64,000 nucleotides of DNA from Collybia mongolica. Its lineage: Eukaryota > Basidiomycota > Agaricomycetes > Agaricales > Clitocybaceae. The notes beneath the pieces are model-generated. The model was not told where the DNA came from. It searched no databases and was given only the letters and a program-made list of their open reading frames with translations. A program made the translations under genes and the position numbers. Position 1 is the stretch's first letter, and the number at the start of each line of letters is the position of its first letter. This document shows positions 58,601 through 64,000 of this stretch, piece by piece. The DNA lies in the NCBI GenBank assembly GCA_013420905.1, contig JAAXNY010000011.1, positions 682,001 to 746,000 of the forward strand, given 5' to 3'.

Positions 58601-59426
58601 TAGCAGCTGTATGTCTGGCATTGTGACCGACGACGGCGCCGTTCTTATCGAGTTCGACACTGCCTGGAAATGGGCCGGGGCCTGGAGGGGGAGGGATCGT
58701 CCCACCGGAAGAGACGTAGCGCTGCTGGTAATTCGCGTACTGTTCTAGCTCTTCGTAATAAGCATCGTACAGTACCTCGAGCTCTTCCTCTATTGCGTTT
58801 CTGGAAGTCGGCGAGATCCGACAAAGATCAAAGACAGAAGTGCAGAAAAGAGAAAAGGGGACTAGATCAGCAATCGATTTACTGGAATTTTCGCGACTTT
58901 GAAGAAGGTCAGAAAAGATAAAGAATACTCACCGTTTCCGTCCACATACGGCACAGCTGCAACTATGCTTCTGTTGCTCCTTCATCTTCCGCAAGACGGT
59001 ATCTTTCTCGATCTTGACAAGATTCTTGCGCTCCTCCTCGCCAAGACCGAGCCAAAAGTCCTTGATGCGTTCCCGCTCCTCAGTCGTGCTCGTGCTCCAT
59101 ATCTTGTTTGCCTTTTGCGGAGCCGCATTTTGCGCGACGGCACCCTGGCTCTGCCGTCCCGACTTATTAGGTCCCGAAGCATTTGAGGACGGTGGCGATG
59201 GATGATGATGGGGGTGGTTGTGTGGCTGCTGCTGCTGCTGCTGGCCCTGGTTGTACGTTAAAGGAGCCTTTGAAGCCGCTCGTGCACTCCTCTGCTGTTG
59301 CTGCTGCTGAGGGTATGGCTGCTGCTGCTGAGGGGGCTGCGGTGGGTGTGGCATTGGCTTTTTCCCCATAGATACTGAACTGGGCGGGGGCTGTTGTGCA
59401 GGCTGCGCTGGTCGGCTTGCGGGCAT
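55659..59426 (-). CDS. NST1: Stress response protein NST1-like
   Basis: Exons are 59426-58933, 58800-58124, 58063-57780, 57726-57509 and 57432-55659, giving 1148 aa. Order: a Pro/Gln/His-rich start, [32 protein letters not shown] with a following [10 protein letters not shown], a very acidic block of Asp/Glu runs, a conserved helical part ([27 protein letters not shown]), about 250 residues of charged single-helix/coiled coil (repeated KREEE/EREK), and a Pro/Ser/Gly-rich tail. This order is that of fungal NST1, implicated in salt-stress tolerance in yeast. An upstream intron ends just before the ATG, so the 5' UTR is probably spliced. The simple-sequence DNA in the acidic and Gln stretches may vary between strains. 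The gene is intact. Confidence 0.88.
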
Positions 59427-60453
59427 GGTAGGAGAGAGACCTGAAAATCTTAGGTAAGCGTGCATATTGTCCTCCCCATCCCAAACGACACTGACCACAG
59501 TACAATTTTCTTTGTATTCAAATATTCCTTGAACGTCCTCGACGATTTCTGCGGTTCGTTATTGCCCGGTTCCTAGGCGTATAATTCCGTGTGCAAACCT
59601 CGCTTTTGTTTTTTCTTGGAGTGTGTTTGGTATGTAATTGGCAACGCGGCCTCGTTCAAACACCTGCAAATGTAAACGATGATCAGAATGAGCCTGGTGG
59701 CGTGGCGTAAATGTGGACAGCGATTCAGTATAACCTGGGGAGTCGGGACTGAACAAGCGCTTGGGCGTCAATACCACAAGACGCGTGGGTGGACCGCCTT
59801 TACTTCGCGTGAGCGTCAATAAAAGAACCCTGATCGACTGCGCTAACCCTCAACGCCTTCTCAGTTCTGCCATCGCGTAACTAACCCGGGACTCGCACCC
59901 TCCACGAAGCTCTAAACGTCTTTCCTGTGATATCCAGTCCTCACCTGTACCCAAACAGCCAAACCATTCTGATGGGTCGATGACGAGATCCTATTTTGTG
60001 GACCGAGCCTAGTTGCACCGAGCAGTGACGCGACGTGTAATAAGTATGATGCTTCTCGTGATCTATATCACCAAGCAGCAGGACATGGTGCACACCACCG
60101 TACATCAAAACATCTCTATACAGATTCCCTTCTATTCAAATGCCCGAGCGTTAGGACACGCCGCCCCACATGTGTTTTAGCGCCCAAGTTCACGATCTCC
60201 AGCATATACTCCCGCTAGCCATCACGCGAGCTATCTATCAATTGCTTCATATATGTCAGCTGTCGTTATCTACGCTGCTTCTCCCCGCACTGAATAGAAT
60301 CACATTCACCTCCTGACCATTCGCCCCTCCCACGCTATCTCCACGCACCTTGCGCACCGGATCGAAGATTATATACTTCATTCAAACAGTCTTTGATAGC
60401 CTGTTACTTGTCTCCCCAAGGTCTCGAGCATAATACGCACACTCTCTGTTGAA
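59427..60453. other. Divergent intergenic region between NST1-like (-) and permease (+)
   Basis: No coding frame with family words is seen. It holds both promoters and the spliced leader of the NST1-like gene. Confidence 0.45.
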
Positions 60454-62946
60454 ATGGGCAGGACCAGTGTAGGCCTGGAGCGCGACCATGACCAGGTCGT
60501 CGAAACTTTGGAGAAACTGGGCTACAAACAAGAACTAGTTAGGGTAAGTGAACTCTACTCCCAACCGAATTCAAGCCCTTACGTCTCATGTACGCTCTGT
60601 AAGACACGGGGGTTATTTCATGCTCTGTTCAGTACGTTCATATTGTTACGCGTTCCAGCACTCGCTTACTGAACTTACGAATCTGTAGTGACACTCTGTG
60701 GGTTTGCTTAATCTAATATCTCCAACTCACTCATCAATGTATGACTAGCAATCATGGCCGTTCGTAAGTTCTCCCTTATCTACACATTTGCTTCCGGCCG
60801 ACGATATCAGCATACGGTTTGTCCGCACCCATCGCCACCTCACTAATTGGGGGGGGACCCGCCACGATAATATGGGGGTACATCCTTCTTTTCGCTTCAT
60901 GTATGACCCGATATTAACACAAACACAGATGGCTCCACATTTCCGTCCTCACCCTACCTCTCGCGCTCTCCATGGGCGAGATATGTTCCAAATACCCAAC
61001 CTCCGCAGGAGCATATTACTGGTGCTACCGTCTCACGCCTCCACGGTATAGGGTGCTCGCGAGCTGGGTCAATGGCTGGTTGACGATGGTAGGGGTGTGG
61101 ACGATTTGCTTATCTGTAACATTCGTAAGTCTTATTTCGAGCGGAAGGGAGATGCTTGCTAAAATTCTAGCGGGAAGGGGACCGCACAGTTGGTAGTCGC
61201 AGGGGCGGGAATATTCCATCCAGAGTGGGCAGCTACAACCTGGCAAACATGTACATCTGCCCTTCTCCAACCCGCCGACTCCTGATGCGATTTTTGTATC
61301 TTCTGCAGATTTGATATTTGTGGCTGTAACAACGGTGACATTCATATTTGTCATCTTCTTTAACGACTACCTTCCCATTATCGATGTACGGCACCTTTCG
61401 TCTCATGCCCACTCATCCCCGAAATTAATTATACTGACAGGTAATAGCCGCATGCTGGACGCTGCTCGGCATAATAAGTATTCCTACCCTACTACATCCA
61501 GTTTTAATTCATGCTAAAATGGCGGTGGTACAGTCATACTTATCGGTTTCTCTGCTAAAGCGGGCGCGGGCCGTCGCTCCGCCGCGTTCGCCTTAGGCCA
61601 CTTCGATCCTTCATCCTCGGGGTGGAAACCTGGTTGGACATACTTCATCGGATTATTGCCGGTATAATTTCTTCGATGCTAAAGTTAAATAACTACTCAC
61701 TCATCCTCTTCGGCAGCCTGGTAAGATTCCATGCATACCTCCAATACCACCTGCTCATCTTCCCGAAACAATACTAAAGCATACACATATTCCGCCATCG
61801 GGATGAGTGCGTTCTGGGTCTCCTCGTTTTTGACTCTGACTAACCTTTTGCTAAGTCGCAAGCATGGCGGAGGAAGTTCGAGATCCATCATCCCAGGTCC
61901 CTAGAGCTATGGTCTGGTCCGTCCCAATCGGCGCTGTATGTGGACTTGTGTTTCTGTTACCCATAATGTTTACTCTTCCCGACATATCGACGTTACTTGC
62001 TGGTATTTAACCCATGTTTGTTTCACACACACAATCATACTCACCAAATGCGGTAGTGCCCACCGGTCAACCTATCGGGGTGATGTTTGAGTTAATCATG
62101 GGTTCACGCTCCGGTGGATTTGGGATGGCAAGCTTCCTTTCTTCTGTCACCTATCATGTACAGATTAATAATTCATACCTCTTTCGCAGTGGTTTATCAG
62201 TACGCATGTTATCATTGTTGGCATTGAACGACATGCCTTACCTCTTCCTAGTCTTTGGAATCGGAATGTTCTGTGCCATCTCCATCTGCTGCGCCGCCTC
62301 GCGTGCCACCTGGAGCTTCGCCCGTGACAAGGCCATCCCGTTGCACCACACCTTTTCCCAGGTCAACCACAGACTCTCCGATGTGCCGTTAAACGCCCAT
62401 ATCCTCTCAACAATCATACAGCTGTTACTTGGGCTAATTTACCTCGGCTCCAGCGCTGCATTTAATGCATTCGTCGGTGTCGCGGTCATCTGCCTCGGCA
62501 CGAGTTATTCCATGCCTGTGGCCATCTCGCTTGTGCAAGGGAGGAAAGATATAGCCGATGCGCCGTATAGTTTGGGCAAATGGGGCCCCGCACTGAATAC
62601 TATCGCAGTCTTGTGGACCCTGTTTGAGATCGTGCTGTTTTCAATGCCGGCAGTTATACCCGTGACACAGGTTTCCATGAGTAAGTTAACCCTCGTCCCT
62701 AGACCATTGTCTGTCTTTGCTGATGAACATCTCTCCTTGTTGGTTTAGACTATGCGTCGGTGGTCTTTGTCGGGTTCGCAGCGATAAGTGCGGCGTGGTA
62801 CATCATTAGTACGTTGGGTACATTGGTTAGCGTGTGGGTCTGGTTGCTGAGTTTTTTTGTTTTGTTTAGATGGTAGATTCTATTACACTGGGCCCCCGCT
62901 CCCGATGGACAATGAGTCAGAAGATGGTGAATCAAAGACAGGGTAA
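60454..62946 (+). CDS. APC-family amino acid/GABA permease with microexons
   Basis: A polytopic plasma-membrane transporter of the GABA/choline permease group. The start exon 60454-60543 ends LEKLGYKQELVR. The next joins (60544-60748) are unresolved. Then come exons 60749-60763 (15 nt), 60811-60877, 60929-61124, 61178-61250, 61309-61385, 61441-61477, 61534-61661, 61717-61720 (4 nt), 61780-61806, 61856-62002, 62057-62127, 62190-62199 (10 nt), 62252-62680, 62749-62808 and 62870-62946. Family words appear across these joins: IMAVPYGLSAPIATSLIGGG, ICSKYPTSAGAYYWCYRL, FFNDYLPIID, AYTYSAIGMIASMAEEVRDP, GFGMWFIIFGIGMFCAIS, ASRATWSFARDKAIP and NGRFYYTGPPLP. Each microexon is needed to keep both frame and family residues. 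The intron before the 10-nt exon uses a GC donor. Confidence 0.85.
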
Positions 62947-64000
62947 AGTACAACGCCCTTATAAAATCGACGATGCATCAACCAAAGTTTGAGATTTGTA
63001 TCATGCATAATTGATATGAACTGTCTTGGTTGGAGGAAGTCTGGTGCTCTCGCCTCATAGGACCAGTGTTCATACTTTGGTTAAATATGTAATGGATAAG
63101 TTTTTTGACCAGGATATTCGGCTTTGCGGCTGGTGGCTCAGAAGGTCAGTTCCACAGTTTGAGCTGTTGAAATTATGAGATGAATGCGACGCAGCTACTG
63201 TCCCAATCTGTCCCCCTGACGTCAAAATACATAGCTTATTGCCATCTTTGATAAGCGCTATTGTTTAACCTGTTATATTTGTTGAGCGCTTATACATTCT
63301 GAAAGTTTCATCCATCCGCCTCCCCCTAAAAACATGCTCTTCTGGATCCCTTCTATCGACTCTACTGAAGGATAGCCTTGTGGTTGCCATTGAATCCGTG
63401 GGACACGTTGGAGTCTTTCTGAGTTCTTTCGGCCCTCTCAGGCGCCCTCTGATTGAGTTCGAACTCAACCTTTTTTTCTGCAGTCCACATTCGCTATAAC
63501 AGAAGGTGGCAGACCCATTCTCAAATCGTTATATGCTCTCATTGAACCCAATACCTGGGTTGTCTACCTGAATCCGGTATGTTACAGTGAAGTTTTAGTT
63601 TACGGTCCGTCAGCTTGGAACCAAGTAAGCTTTCCCCCTCTTGCTGCCTCTTCCCCGCAGCCATTCATATCTCTTCCAGTTTGCCTTGATTCCATTTGCG
63701 AACTAAGCACCAGCTGTCAGAAGCACCCCCATCGAAAGGATGATCGAATGAAATCAGTGAGTGTTGTTGAAAGGAATTACCTGTCCGTGCACGACCGATA
63801 TTCATGTACATTTTTACCCCTTGGGGGGGGGAATTCTTCTTGAACAGCGTTCTTCAGGGCTTGACACATCATCAACACCTGGTTGTTCCCCCTCTCGAAC
63901 GTTACACCGGAAATTTTCGGAAATTCTAGGCTCTTTTTAGAACATCTTCAGCCCACAAACAGGCATCATATTCCTCGCTTTCCGACCAGGAACGTGGAGG
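62947..64000. other. Downstream of the permease, nothing recognised
   Basis: Only short frames are present to the window end. Confidence 0.45.

Overview
The window is genomic DNA of a filamentous basidiomycete, most likely an Agaricomycete. The genes are split by many short introns of about 50 nt. Lineage-typical families are present: a DUF6535 membrane protein, a basidiomycete-type class I sesquiterpene synthase, a velvet-domain regulator, and Tnp2, KDZ and hAT transposases. No bacterial, plasmid or organellar features were seen. Gene models were built by hand from splice signals and reading-frame continuity; family names come from memory of the families, not from a search.

Layout. 1-4234: 3' part of a decayed Ty3/gypsy chromovirus (copy A) ending in its 3' LTR. 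4663-5551: a small DNA element with ~70-bp inverted termini. 6.3-20.2 kb: a conserved gene block with the mitochondrial complex III core 2 subunit (-), a SAM methyltransferase (-), a family X DNA polymerase (+) and a very long velvet protein (+). 21.3-28.8 kb: a secreted Cys-rich GPI-type protein (-), a DUF6535 protein (+) and a short-chain dehydrogenase (+). 31.4-34.8 kb: two tail-to-tail terpene cyclase genes of different classes. The class I synthase looks intact. The HAD/DxDTT-type cyclase is broken by a 1-nt deletion and a 1057-bp hAT-like insertion with an 8-bp target duplication.

35.0-54.7 kb is a nest of mobile elements. A frameshifted hAT transposase is cut by the LTR of Ty3 copy B (36844-40459), which is truncated. 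Next come a KDZ-type transposase 3' end with a GGAATTC-rich terminus, a 5'-truncated LINE (-), and a proposed ~10-kb Tnp2 (CACTA-like) element flanked by GGATGAA-motif arrays. That last element carries, besides its transposase, a Spt5/KOW-like gene and two small genes, with a foldback repeat in the promoter region of the large divergent pair. 55.6-63 kb returns to single-copy genes: an NST1-like protein (-) and an APC-family amino acid/GABA permease (+) that needs several microexons.

A theme across the mobile region is that the premature stops I could place in the decayed element genes are all TGA, usually where an Arg codon is expected. This fits CGA to TGA change by CpG deamination. Normal genes here also end in TGA, so the code is standard. 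The reverse-strand equivalent (CG to CA) accounts for two lost catalytic aspartates in Ty3 copy B.
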